A DNA stretch of 64,000 nucleotides from Halorussus rarus (GCF_003369835.1 NZ_QPMJ01000001.1:124001-188000); one strand, 5' to 3'; positions 1 to 7,420 are shown, counted from the stretch's first letter. Notes: generated by a model not told the origin, from the sequence alone. Numbers and translations are program-made.

Positions 1-2
1 GG

Positions 3-770
3 GTCCTGTTCGTCGCCAACACGAAGCGCGACAGCGTCACGACCATCGGCACCGAGGTCGTCGACGCGCTCGAACGGAAGGGCGAGCAGATCGTCGACCC
101 GGTCGCCGCCGACCTCCGCGAGCGGGGCGTCGACTGCGAGACCGAGGTTGTCCAGGGCGACCCGGCGAGCACCATCGCCGACTACGCCGAGTCGCAGGGA
201 ATGGACCTCGTGGTGATGCCGACCCACGGCCGCGACGGCCTCTCGCGGCTCCTGCTCGGCAGCGTCACCGAGAAGACGGTGCGGCTGTCGGACGTGCCCG
301 TGCTGACCATCCGCTCCCACGACGACGCCCGCACGTCGTTCCCCTACGAGGACGTCCTGGTCCCGACCGACGGGAGCAACGCGGCGGAGGCGGCGGTCGA
401 CGAAGCGGTCGACCTCGCGGCCGCCCTCGACGCGACGGTCCACGCCGTCTCGGTGGTCGACGACACGTCGCTTGGCTTCGACGTCCGGTCGGCCTCGGCC
501 AGCGAGGGATTCGAGGACGTCGCGGAGGAGGCGGTGGCCGACGTGGCCGCCCGGGCCGAGGATGCCGGGGTCGACGCCGTCGCGGAGGAGATTCTCCGCG
601 GGCGAGTCCACCGACAGCTCCTGCGGTACGTCGACGACAACGACGTCGACCTGGTCGCGATGGGGACGACCGGTCGCGGCGGCACCGACCGGGTGCTGCT
701 CGGTAGCGTCACCGAGCGCCTCGTCCGCTCCTCGCCGGTGCCCGTACTGACGGTGCGCCGGCAGACCTAA
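3..770 (+). CDS. Tandem universal stress protein (UspA), 5' end outside window
   Basis: The reading frame is open from the first bases, so the gene starts upstream of the window; 255 residues are visible. Two UspA units can be seen. The first ends with the nucleotide-binding motif GRDGLSRLLLGS and a PVLTIR strand. The second begins VLVPTDGSNAAE and ends with GRGGTDRVLLGSV and PVLTVR. Both carry the G-2x-G-9x-G(S/T) pattern of ATP-binding UspA proteins. Such tandem proteins are common soluble cytoplasmic stress proteins in haloarchaea; the specific stress cannot be read from the sequence. Confidence 0.9.
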   Translation, partial: VLFVANTKRDSVTTIGTEVVDALERKGEQIVDPVAADLRERGVDCETEVVQGDPASTIADYAESQGMDLVVMPTHGRDGLSRLLLGSVTEKTVRLSDVPVLTIRSHDDARTSFPYEDVLVPTDGSNAAEAAVDEAVDLAAALDATVHAVSVVDDTSLGFDVRSASASEGFEDVAEEAVADVAARAEDAGVDAVAEEILRGRVHRQLLRYVDDNDVDLVAMGTTGRGGTDRVLLGSVTERLVRSSPVPVLTVRRQT

Positions 771-795
771 CGGCCCGGTCGTCGTTCCGGGACGT

Positions 796-924
796 ATGGA
801 CCCGCGAGTCCGTACCCACGCCGAGATTCTCGTCGACATGAGCGACGAGTCGTACATCGAAGTCGACGGCGAGGTGGTCCAGCGCAACGGGACGTTCACG
901 TTCGAGGACGGCTTCGAGAGCTGA
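796..924 (+). pseudogene. Small 42-residue ORF, probable remnant of an M29 aminopeptidase
   Basis: A short acidic ORF with ATG and TGA, 25 nt after the UspA gene. It opens MDPRVRTHAEILVD, which from memory resembles the N-terminus of haloarchaeal M29 (thermophilic-type) aminopeptidases. It closes with VDGEVVQRNGTFTFEDGF, which resembles the C-terminal strand of the same family. The roughly 350 residues normally between, with the metal ligands, are absent. I infer an internal deletion that fused both ends, or retention of the C-terminus only. It could instead be a genuine small protein; the reading frame is intact and its codon use matches the neighbours. Confidence 0.4.
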
Positions 925-1124
925 TTAGTCGTCGTTTCGCGCCGTTTTGAGCGGCTCCTCGACTGACTCGCACTCTCGGGGGAGAGATTAAAACGGAAGA
1001 CGCGATGAATCCCGGCCGTGACCTGAGACCCGCCGCGCAGGCGGCCAAGGAGAGAGTGCCGCGAGCCCCTGCGCGGATTCGAACGCGGCCTGTTCGCCAC
1101 TTCGTTCCGCTCGGAGCGACGCAG

Positions 1125-1820
1125 TTAAACCACGTCGCCGCGGACGGTAGCGCCCTCCTGGCGCTTCCGGTAGGACTCGACAGCCGCGGCGGCCTCGTCG
1201 GTCTTGGACTCGTCCATGCCGAGCATCTCCAGCGCGTCGGGCAGCGTCGGGAAGGCGAGTTCGCTCTCTCGGAGTTTGCGCAGGGCCTCGTCGCTGCGCT
1301 GGCCACCGGCGGACGAGTCCGCCGAACCTCGCCTCGCTTCGCTCGGCTCACCCCCGACCCAGAGGCAGACGCCGCGGGGGTCCAGAATCTGCTCGTAGGC
1401 CTCGCGCTGCATCGCGCCCTTGAGTCGCTGAGTCACGTTGTCCTCGAAGCTGGAGTTGCAGACCTCGAGGTGGACCGGCTCGTCCTCGGGCAGCAGGTGG
1501 GCGGCCAGGCACTTCTCTGGCGCGGCGTGGCCGCTGTCGTTCGCCCGGAGGTACTCGGGGTGTTGCTCAGCCCACTCCGCCCGGACGGTCTTGCCGACCC
1601 CCTCGACGCCGTGGGACTTCCGGAAGCGCTCGGCGGCGTCGCCGTCGTCGCCCCGCAGGAGGATGTCCTTGGTGACGTACACGTCGAGTCGCTCGACCGG
1701 GTCGAGGCCGAGTGCGACGTCGCCGTAGACCCAGAGCTCCCGGACCGGGACCGGCATGGTCTCGTCCTCGACGGCGGCGAGGATGTCCTCGACGCGTTCG
1801 ATCGCCTCGTCTCGGTTCAT
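1125..1820 (-). CDS. Conserved haloarchaeal protein (DUF7095-like)
   Basis: A soluble acidic protein of 231 residues beginning MNRDEAIERVEDIL. The start at 1820 was chosen because upstream codons encode a Pro/Asn/Arg-rich stretch unlike a haloarchaeal N-terminus. Recognisable blocks are PVPVRELWVYGDVALGLDP, HGVEGVGKTVRAEW, APEKCLAAHLL and QILDPRGVCLW. These match, from memory, a family found only in haloarchaea (DUF7095) with no known function. Between the WVGG and SDEALRKLRES segments there is an extra Arg/Ser/Ala-rich stretch encoded by hairpin-rich DNA (about 1296-1345), which looks inserted in frame. Confidence 0.7.
   Translation of the reverse strand: MNRDEAIERVEDILAAVEDETMPVPVRELWVYGDVALGLDPVERLDVYVTKDILLRGDDGDAAERFRKSHGVEGVGKTVRAEWAEQHPEYLRANDSGHAAPEKCLAAHLLPEDEPVHLEVCNSSFEDNVTQRLKGAMQREAYEQILDPRGVCLWVGGEPSEARRGSADSSAGGQRSDEALRKLRESELAFPTLPDALEMLGMDESKTDEAAAAVESYRKRQEGATVRGDVV
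1296..1345. repeat. Hairpin insertion element inside the DUF7095-like gene
   Basis: A perfect 8-bp inverted repeat, CGGCGGAC/GTCCGCCG, lies at 1307-1324 with a 2-nt loop. It is followed by a second, imperfect GAA-loop hairpin-like segment at about 1327-1345. On the minus strand the element encodes an Arg/Ser/Ala-rich stretch without disturbing the frame. The architecture resembles the segments at 5633-5678 and 61652-61695. Confidence 0.5.
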
Positions 1821-1951
1821 GGATTCCCGGTTCGGGTTCGGAGCGGTTAACGGTGCCGTGTTCTCGACTCGAGACGGTCGTCGGTTCGCGAGTGCTCGCG
1901 AGTTCGACGGGAGGCAGTCCAACTAGGCCGCAGAAATTCGGCCGACCGGCC

Positions 1952-2347
1952 TCAGTGCTCGGCCGCGACCGGCTGCTGCTCGTACTTGTCGCGGAACTCC
2001 TGGACCAGCTGACCCATCTTGGCGTACCAGTCGTTGAGCATCCGCTGCATGTCGTCGGCCACCTCGTCGGGGTCGGTCGGCCGGTAGACGTGGTAGTAGC
2101 CGCCCTGCTCGTAGTTGACCTGCTCCTTCTGGACGAAGCCCGCCTGGAGGAGCCGCTGGATGGACCGGTACGCCGTCGAGCGCTCGCGGTCGACCCGGTC
2201 GGACACCTCGTCGATCGTCAGCGGTTCCTCGGTCTCGACCAGCGCCTGGAAGCACTCGCGGTCGAGCTCTTTCAGGCCGTGGATGCACTCCAGCAGCCCC
2301 TCGCACTCCATGTCCTTCTGGAGGTATTCAGCCATCGAGTCAGCCAT
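1952..2347 (-). CDS. Winged helix-turn-helix transcriptional regulator of the sulfur cluster
   Basis: A 131-residue DNA-binding protein. Residues about 35-85 form a winged HTH (LTIDEVSDRVDRERSTAYRS with a following QRLLQAGFVQKEQ wing), similar to TrmB/ArsR-like haloarchaeal regulators. A C-terminal helix (WYAKMGQLVQEFRDKYEQQ) may dimerise. The ATG at 2347 was chosen because a TATA-like CTTTTACG (2373-2380, minus strand) lies about 26 nt upstream, which predicts a leaderless mRNA. It is the last gene of the sulfur cluster on this strand and has its own promoter. Its TATGCAAAAC promoter block is shared with the rhodanese/MBL gene at 5037-6281, so I infer it regulates the cluster and itself. Confidence 0.75.
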   Translation of the reverse strand: MADSMAEYLQKDMECEGLLECIHGLKELDRECFQALVETEEPLTIDEVSDRVDRERSTAYRSIQRLLQAGFVQKEQVNYEQGGYYHVYRPTDPDEVADDMQRMLNDWYAKMGQLVQEFRDKYEQQPVAAEH

Positions 2348-2372
2348 TATGCCCCAGGGTAGGGACCAGGCA

Positions 2373-2391
2373 CGTAAAAGGTTTTGCATAC
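2373..2391 (-). promoter_or_regulatory. Promoter of the HTH regulator with GTATGCAAAAC element
   Basis: On the minus strand GTATGCAAAACCTTTTACG joins a purine-rich BRE-like block to a TATA element. The block TATGCAAAnCC recurs directly upstream of the TATA box of the rhodanese/MBL gene (6309-6327), suggesting co-regulation. Confidence 0.5.
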
Positions 2392-2425
2392 CCTGTACAA
2401 CACTGCACCGCGCGGCCGCGCCGGG

Positions 2426-3463
2426 TCAGTCGCCGGACGACGCGGCGGGCTCGGCGGTCTCGGCGCGGAGTTCCCGGACGGAACTCGCCACGACCGCACC
2501 GCTGACGAGCAGCGCGGCGCCGAGGATGATGGCGAGGCTGACCGCGTCGAGGACGGGCATCTCGACGATGCCGCCGACCTTCCGGACCGCGACCGCGACG
2601 GCGCCCAGCAGCAGCATCGCGCCGAAGTACACCTTGATGTCGTCCTCGTCGACGAGGCCCGTGGCCGCGGCACCGAGTCGCGCGCCGAGCGCGCTCCCGG
2701 CGAGCAGCGGAGCGACGATGGTCAGATTGACCGCGCCGTCCATCGCGTACAGGAAGCTCCCGAGCCCGCCCGAGAACACGATCTCGAACAGGTCGGTCCC
2801 GACCGCGACCGGCACCGGGACGCCGATGAGGTAGAACAGGGCGGGCATCCGGATGAAGCCGCCCCCGACCCCGAGGAAGCCCGACAGCAGGCCCGTCGCG
2901 AACGCGACGCCGAGTATCATCCAGAGCGAGACGCGCACGCCGCCCCGGAGCTTCATCATCGGCGGAACCCGGTACGACTGGATCGTCTTGGCAATATCGG
3001 GAATGTCGTCCGCGTCGAGTTCCCCGTCGGTCTCCGCCTCGTGGCTGACCCCTCCGCCGCTCTCACCCTTGACCGCGTTGTAGGTGATGAAGACGCCGAT
3101 GCCGCCGAGCAGCGCCACGTACGCGACGCTGACGACGGTGTCGGCCAACCCGGCGCGCTGGAGCCAGTGGAGTCCGATCTTCCCGACTTCGATGCCGGCG
3201 GTCGTGCCGGCGATCATCAGGACCCCGAGCTTGTAGTCGACCTGCCCGAGGTCGCGGTGCTTGAGCGTCGCGATGACCGAGGTCCCGAACACGAACGCGA
3301 GCCCGGACGCGACCGCGACGTCGGTCCGGTAGCCCATCACGAGCAGCGCGGGCGTGACGAGGAACGACCCTCCCATCCCGAAGAAGCCGAACAGGAGGCC
3401 GATGAGCAGGCCGAATCCGGCGAACATCCCCAGCAGGGGCCCGGCGACGCCGAACAGTTCCAT
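2426..3463 (-). CDS. TauE/SafE-family sulfur-anion exporter
   Basis: An integral membrane protein of 345 residues with about eight hydrophobic segments in two repeats. Each repeat opens with the family's glycine-rich motif: FGFFGMGGSFLVTPAL near residue 25 and GFLGVGGGFIRMPAL near residue 195. A hydrophilic acidic cytoplasmic linker (residues about 140-170) separates the halves. TauE/SafE proteins export or exchange sulfite, sulfonates or sulfoacetate. Here it sits 2 nt behind a 49-residue membrane protein in a sulfur cluster, so export of sulfite or thiosulfate is the likely role. The exact substrate is inference. Confidence 0.88.
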   Translation of the reverse strand: MELFGVAGPLLGMFAGFGLLIGLLFGFFGMGGSFLVTPALLVMGYRTDVAVASGLAFVFGTSVIATLKHRDLGQVDYKLGVLMIAGTTAGIEVGKIGLHWLQRAGLADTVVSVAYVALLGGIGVFITYNAVKGESGGGVSHEAETDGELDADDIPDIAKTIQSYRVPPMMKLRGGVRVSLWMILGVAFATGLLSGFLGVGGGFIRMPALFYLIGVPVPVAVGTDLFEIVFSGGLGSFLYAMDGAVNLTIVAPLLAGSALGARLGAAATGLVDEDDIKVYFGAMLLLGAVAVAVRKVGGIVEMPVLDAVSLAIILGAALLVSGAVVASSVRELRAETAEPAASSGD

Positions 3464-3465
3464 CG

Positions 3466-3615
3466 TCAGTCACCCCGGAGGACTGCGGTGACGGTCGGCC
3501 CGAGCAGTCGCTCCAGGGCGCCGTAGCCGACGTACAGTACCACCGCCTCCAGCAGCACCGCGCCGATCAGCGCGGCGGCCCCGACGGGCCCGGAGAGGGT
3601 CTCAAGTCCGAACAT
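3466..3615 (-). CDS. Small membrane protein (DUF7512-like), partner of TauE
   Basis: A 49-residue protein, MFGLETLSGPVGAAALIG..., with one long transmembrane helix rich in Val/Leu/Ala, then YGALERLLGP and a short polar tail. The family (DUF7512, recognised from memory) is found next to TauE-type exporters in haloarchaea. The stop is 2 nt from the exporter start, so translation is probably coupled. I infer a small accessory subunit of the exporter; no activity is known. A TATA box (minus strand ATTAAATAG, 3684-3692) lies about 70 nt upstream, implying a short 5' leader. Confidence 0.65.
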   Translation of the reverse strand: MFGLETLSGPVGAAALIGAVLLEAVVLYVGYGALERLLGPTVTAVLRGD

Positions 3616-4023
3616 GGTTCGACCACCGTTTCAGTATTGTGAGCATCATGGGTTTCTGTGCGGTCGAGGGTATCCGCCACCCCTATTTAATGGTTTTGGG
3701 AAAAATATGCAATACTATCTTGCTATCCTACGCATAGTTAGGCATACGTTATGCGTGACTACAGCCTCGCGGAGACGGCGAAGAAGCACCGTAATCCGAG
3801 TTCCGAACGGTGGTTCGTCGGTCCGCGCGCGAAAGCCGCCACCTGACAGGTGGATTTCGATACCTGATATTGTCTCTCCGGACAATACTGTCGGCAGTCC
3901 GAAATCGTTCGTCGTTCCGGTCGTGCAACGTCGGGCCCGAGACGCGTGCCGACCGACAACGCGGTGGCTCTCCGGAGCTAGAACGCGGCGTCGAGAAACG
4001 TGTGAAGTCGTTCGGGTGGCGTT
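3616..4023. promoter_or_regulatory. 408-nt non-coding regulatory region of the sulfur exporter operon
   Basis: No convincing gene. It holds the minus-strand TATA box (3684-3692), AGTATTG-type sites at 3633-3639 and 3704-3718 (minus strand GATAGTATTGCATAT), and a GCATA-rich stretch at 3735-3756 (GCATAGTTAGGCATACG then TTATGC). The remainder, about 3760-4023, shows nothing I can name. Confidence 0.55.
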
Positions 4024-4530
4024 TCAGTCGCCGGTCGCGACGGCCGAGTCGGCGTCGTCGCTCCGTCCGCGCCAGACGCCCTGGGCGTACGCGCCGACGA
4101 ACATCCCGGCGATGGCCAGCAGGATGGGGTAGTTGCCGATGCCGAGGCTGGCGTAGGCGGCGCCCGGACAGATGCCCGAGACGCCCCAGCCGACGCCGAA
4201 GACGACCCCGCCCGTGAGGACGTTGCGGTCGAACGACTTGAGCCGCCGGGCGTACGCCCGGCCGGTCAGTGGCGCCCGGTCGAGGAACCGGGTGCCGATC
4301 GCGAACGCGGCGCCCGCCACGATCGAGCCGACGCCCATCACGAACAGCAGGCCGAAGTCCTCGAACTGGAGGAAGTCCAGCACGACCTCGGGCCGGGCCA
4401 TGTGGCTCAGGCCGAGCCCGAAGCCGAATATCAGCCCGCCGACCACGACGAGGGGCATGAACAGGGGGTGGCGGTCCTGTCCGTCCCCCGCGTCGGTGCG
4501 GCTCCCGGCGTCGCTCGCGGGACCGCTCAC
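4024..4530 (-). CDS. YeeE/YedE-type thiosulfate transporter, C-terminal half (DUF6691-like)
   Basis: A 168-residue membrane protein with a GTG start at 4530 that overlaps the upstream stop by 4 nt (GTGA). After a polar N-terminus come about four hydrophobic segments, including LIFGFGLGLSHMARPEVV and GVGWGVSGICPGAAYASLG. The SGICPG motif (Cys about 121) matches one of the conserved cysteines along the thiosulfate path of TsuA/YeeE transporters. Canonical proteins of this family are single chains about twice as long, so this and the next gene are a split version. Membrane location and thiosulfate import are inferred from the family. Confidence 0.8.
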   Translation of the reverse strand: MSGPASDAGSRTDAGDGQDRHPLFMPLVVVGGLIFGFGLGLSHMARPEVVLDFLQFEDFGLLFVMGVGSIVAGAAFAIGTRFLDRAPLTGRAYARRLKSFDRNVLTGGVVFGVGWGVSGICPGAAYASLGIGNYPILLAIAGMFVGAYAQGVWRGRSDDADSAVATGD

Positions 4531-5012
4531 GGCGTCACCCCCGCGGCCTGCAGGAGCTGAGCCGTCACGATCGCGACCACGAGGAACGTGGCCACGTTGA
4601 CCAGCGAGGTGGGCGCGACCGACCCGACGCCGCAGATGCCGTGGCCGGAGGTGCACCCCTTGCCGATTCTGGTGCCGATGCCGACCAGGACGCCCCCGCC
4701 GAGCAGCCGCCACCACGAGACTTCGGTCGTCCAGCCGAAGTCACCGAACGCGACGGCGTAGACCGCCGCGCCCGCGACGATGCTCAGGGTGAACGCGACC
4801 CGCCAGTCGCGGGAGGCGACGTACTTCGCGCGGTTGAACCGCGGCACGTCCGAGACGTACGACAGCGTGGACTCGAGGAACGTGCTGGCCCCGGCCGGGA
4901 TCGCGGTGCCGAGGTAGATCGCGGCGACGCCCAGTCCGATGAGCGCCCCGCCCGCGGCGTACCGCCAGATCCCGTGGGGGAACAGCTCCCCGAACGTCAC
5001 GAGTGGTTCCAT
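4527..5012 (-). CDS. YeeE/YedE-type thiosulfate transporter, N-terminal half
   Basis: A 161-residue protein with about four membrane segments. It carries the hallmark GKGCTSGHGICG (Cys about 120 and 127), which corresponds to the first conserved cysteine loop of TsuA/YeeE transporters. It starts 24 nt after the rhodanese/MBL gene and overlaps the second half by 4 nt, so all three are probably one transcript. The two halves should assemble into one pore. In bacteria TsuA works with a TusA-like carrier (TsuB); here tusA lies just across the divergent promoter, which supports sulfur import and relay. Confidence 0.82.
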   Translation of the reverse strand: MEPLVTFGELFPHGIWRYAAGGALIGLGVAAIYLGTAIPAGASTFLESTLSYVSDVPRFNRAKYVASRDWRVAFTLSIVAGAAVYAVAFGDFGWTTEVSWWRLLGGGVLVGIGTRIGKGCTSGHGICGVGSVAPTSLVNVATFLVVAIVTAQLLQAAGVTP

Positions 5013-5036
5013 AGTGGTCTCTCAGTCCTCGGGAGT

Positions 5037-6281
5037 TTAGTCGCTGGTCATCGCGTCGGAACTCGCCGCGCAGTTGTTCGGTCCGAGTTCGAGCTCGAAC
5101 GCCTCCTCGTCGGTCTGGTCCTCCCGACCGAGGTTGGTCGCGATGACCTCCTCGTAGTTGGCGGGCCGGGGCGGCATGTCCGAGAGCACGAGGTCGACGA
5201 ACTCCTCCTCGTCCATCGTCAACGCGTCCATCTTCTCAGTGAGGTTGCCGATGGTCTCGGTGTAGGTGCCGTCCTCGCGCGTGTCGGCGGCGTCGCTGAA
5301 GTGGGCGCCGCCCACCACGACGTCGTCGTCGAGCGCGAGCACGCGCTCCTGGAGCGACTCGTAGAGCTGGCGGGCCGCGTCGGGTGCGCCCTCGTCGCCG
5401 CCCTCGAGGTCGGGCCGGGCCACGCTCTCGGCGAACAGGCCGTCGCCCGTCAGGAGGACGGCGTCGTCGACGAGGTACGAGGTCATGCCCGTGGTGTGAC
5501 CGGGCGTGAACACGGTCTCGATCTCGACGTCGCCCACCGCGAACGCGTCGCCGTCCTCGGCGTGGGTGACCGTCTCGTCGTAGGTGACGCCGCGGTCGAT
5601 GGCGGCCGCCGGGAGGACGCCCTCGACGTCCTCAGAACGCTCTGCGTTCTGATGGGCTGCATCGGACGAAGTCTGATGAACGCCGTCGTCGACCAGTTCG
5701 CGGACGCCGGAGACGTGGTCGGCGTGGACGTGGGTGTCGATGGCGTACGTCAGGTCCGCGCCGAGCGCGCGGGCGTCCTGCAGGTAGGTGTCGGTGAACG
5801 CCCGCAGGGGGTCGACCACCGCGGCCTCGTCGCCCGAGACCACGAGATAGCTCATGCACCCGCTGGAGGGGCGCTGGTACTGCGCGACCGTCGCGTCGGT
5901 GTCGGCGTCGATCTCCCTGTACTCGAAGATGCGCGCCCAGCCCTGCATCCCGTCCGCGAGGTTGCGGGCCTCGTAGCCGCGCTCGATCAGTTCGCCGGCG
6001 ACGTACTCGCTGGAGTCGCCCTTCGCGCAGACGACCGCGATCTCGCGGTCGTCAGGCAATTGATCGAAGACCTCCTCGTCGGGCTCGCCAGCGAGGAACT
6101 CGAAGTAGGGGACGTTGAGCGATTCGACGCTCTCGCCGTCGATGGCCCACTCCTCGACGTCGTCGGGGACGCGCGTGTCGAGGATGAACACGTCCTCGCC
6201 GGCGTCGATGCTCTCTTTCAGCGTCTCGGGCTCGATGCTGTCGACCTCCACGTCGGGGGTCGGGAACTCTGGTTCGCTCAT
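5037..6281 (-). CDS. Rhodanese-metallo-beta-lactamase fusion (persulfide dioxygenase-like)
   Basis: A 414-residue soluble protein. Residues about 10-120 are a rhodanese domain with active-site Cys 85 in VVCAKGDSS. Residues about 130-380 are a metallo-beta-lactamase fold with the metal motif THVHADH (184-190), FTPGHTTGM and VLLTGDGLF. The order differs from many bacterial fusions, where the rhodanese domain follows the MBL domain. ETHE1-type enzymes oxidise glutathione or protein persulfide to sulfite, and the rhodanese domain shuttles sulfane sulfur. Residues about 201-219 (TSSDAAHQNAERSED) are an extra segment encoded by two hairpins (5633-5678), just after the metal motif. First gene of the minus-strand operon with the split transporter. 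Confidence 0.85.
   Translation of the reverse strand: MSEPEFPTPDVEVDSIEPETLKESIDAGEDVFILDTRVPDDVEEWAIDGESVESLNVPYFEFLAGEPDEEVFDQLPDDREIAVVCAKGDSSEYVAGELIERGYEARNLADGMQGWARIFEYREIDADTDATVAQYQRPSSGCMSYLVVSGDEAAVVDPLRAFTDTYLQDARALGADLTYAIDTHVHADHVSGVRELVDDGVHQTSSDAAHQNAERSEDVEGVLPAAAIDRGVTYDETVTHAEDGDAFAVGDVEIETVFTPGHTTGMTSYLVDDAVLLTGDGLFAESVARPDLEGGDEGAPDAARQLYESLQERVLALDDDVVVGGAHFSDAADTREDGTYTETIGNLTEKMDALTMDEEEFVDLVLSDMPPRPANYEEVIATNLGREDQTDEEAFELELGPNNCAASSDAMTSD
5633..5678. repeat. Double-hairpin insertion inside the rhodanese/MBL gene
   Basis: CAGAACGC-TCT-GCGTTCTG (5633-5651) is a perfect 8-bp hairpin. CATCGGAC-GAA-GTCTGATG (5660-5678) is a second with one G-T mismatch. Together with flanking bases they add a polar, His/Ser/Asp/Glu-rich segment to the protein while keeping the frame. 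Two adjacent 8-bp stems with 3-nt loops suggest a small mobile palindromic element. Confidence 0.6.
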
Positions 6282-6308
6282 TACGGGTAAACCTAACCGG
6301 TCGCTCCC

Positions 6309-6339
6309 TCATAAGGGTTTGCATAGTATTGCGCAATAT
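6309..6339 (-). promoter_or_regulatory. Promoter and palindromic operator of the rhodanese/MBL operon
   Basis: The minus strand has a TATA-like CTTATGAG at 6309-6316, 28 nt from the ATG (leaderless). Immediately upstream lies GCATAGTATTGCGCAATATC (6321-6340, plus strand). Its core, TATTGCGCAATA (6328-6339), is a perfect 12-bp palindrome. AGTATTG also occurs at 3633 and, inverted, at 3710, in front of the exporter operon. Confidence 0.6.
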
Positions 6340-6556
6340 CAACAAAACAAATTCGCGGTGGCCTGGACGCTTCTCCACCCGGACTGGAATCGATACGTCC
6401 TTGAAGCCCTGATTCCGGCAAAATATTACTTCATCGCGTGCACACGTGCTGATCACCGTCGGAAGGAACTTGTCCGGCACGCCCAAGAACCAACAAGCTT
6501 TTATCCCGGCAACCGGTATTGCCTGGTACGCACAAGATAGACCACTGGTGTTACCA

Positions 6557-6814
6557 ATGAGTGAAGCATACGACATTACCGAGACGCTCGACGTGAAGGG
6601 ACAGTCCTGCCCGATGCCCGTCGTCAAGTCCAAGCAGGCTGCCGACGGACTCGACGAGGGCGAGGTGCTGGAAGTGATCGCGACCGACTCCGGCAGTGTG
6701 AGCGACATCGAAGGCTGGGCGAACACGACCGACGGCGTCGAACTCCTCGACCAGGACGAGGGCGAGGAGGGCGGCGAGGCGGTCTTCAAGCACTACGTCC
6801 GCAAGACCGAATAA
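6557..6814 (+). CDS. tusA: TusA-family sulfur carrier protein
   Basis: An 85-residue protein starting MSEAYDITETLDVKGQSCPMPVVK. The CPxP motif with sulfur-carrying Cys 18 after a short N-terminal strand, and the length, are diagnostic of TusA/SirA proteins, which pass persulfide sulfur between enzymes. A TATA-like CTTTTATCC lies at about 6500, and the ATG follows TTACCA. The gene is 1 nt from dsrE and divergent from the thiosulfate transporter operon. It may serve as the TsuB-like acceptor for imported thiosulfate sulfur or as donor to the persulfide-oxidising enzymes. Confidence 0.9.
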   Translation: MSEAYDITETLDVKGQSCPMPVVKSKQAADGLDEGEVLEVIATDSGSVSDIEGWANTTDGVELLDQDEGEEGGEAVFKHYVRKTE

Positions 6815-6815
6815 C

Positions 6816-7400
6816 ATGAGCACGGACACGCCGCAGAGTCCCGACCCCGACGCCAGCGCCGAGGCGGTCGCGGACCTGCAGGACCGCGTCGACGAACTGG
6901 AGGACGAACTGTCGGCGGTGAAGGCAGATGAGGGCGACGGACAGAAGAAGATGACCATCGTCGCCACGAAGGGCACCTTCGACATGGCGTACCCGCCGCT
7001 CATCCTCGCCAGCACCGCGGCGGCGTTCGGCTGGGACGTCGTGGTGTTCCACACGTTCTGGGGGCTCGACATCCTCCACGAGGAGAAGTCGAAGGACCTC
7101 AAGATGAGCGCGGTCGGCAACCCGAACATGCCGATGCCCAACGCGGTCGCCGCACTCCCGTTCATGGACTCGATGGCGACCAGGATGATGGAGAAGAAGA
7201 TCGACGAGCAGGGCACCGCGACCATCGAGGAACTGATCGAGCTGTCGCTGGACACCGGCGTCGACCTCCAGGCCTGCCAGATGACGATGGAGCTGATGGA
7301 TTACGACGAGTCCGAGATGTACGACGACGTGACGACCGGCGTCGGGGCGGCCACCGCGCTCGAGCACATGGCCGACGCCGACATCCAGCTGCTCATCTGA
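6816..7400 (+). CDS. DsrE/DsrF/DrsH-like sulfur-transfer protein
   Basis: A 194-residue protein. Residues about 18-38 form a charged coiled-coil-like helix (VADLQDRVDELEDELSAVK). Residues 45-194 form the DsrE-like fold with MTIVATKGTFDMAYPPL and the conserved cysteine LQACQMT (Cys 154), the probable persulfide site. DsrE-like proteins exchange sulfane sulfur with TusA. The 1-nt spacing from tusA indicates an operon and supports a direct partnership. It resembles the peroxiredoxin-family/DsrE-like group more than the DsrEFH heterohexamer subunits. Confidence 0.85.
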   Translation: MSTDTPQSPDPDASAEAVADLQDRVDELEDELSAVKADEGDGQKKMTIVATKGTFDMAYPPLILASTAAAFGWDVVVFHTFWGLDILHEEKSKDLKMSAVGNPNMPMPNAVAALPFMDSMATRMMEKKIDEQGTATIEELIELSLDTGVDLQACQMTMELMDYDESEMYDDVTTGVGAATALEHMADADIQLLI

Positions 7401-7420
7401 CCCCGGCTACGCTCCCTGGT

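Noticed and set aside
1060-1125. tRNA-like T-loop TTCGAATC on the minus strand after the DUF7095-like gene
   Set aside because: No matching acceptor, D or anticodon arms can be drawn; only a 4-bp stem around the loop is present. It is probably another palindromic intergenic fragment.
4641-6290. Very long open frame (549 codons) antisense to the sulfur genes; similar long frames at 48193-50520 and 59496-60734 on the minus strand
   Set aside because: Their composition is Arg/Val/Asp-rich shadow sequence from high GC third positions, and the opposite strand carries clear conserved proteins.
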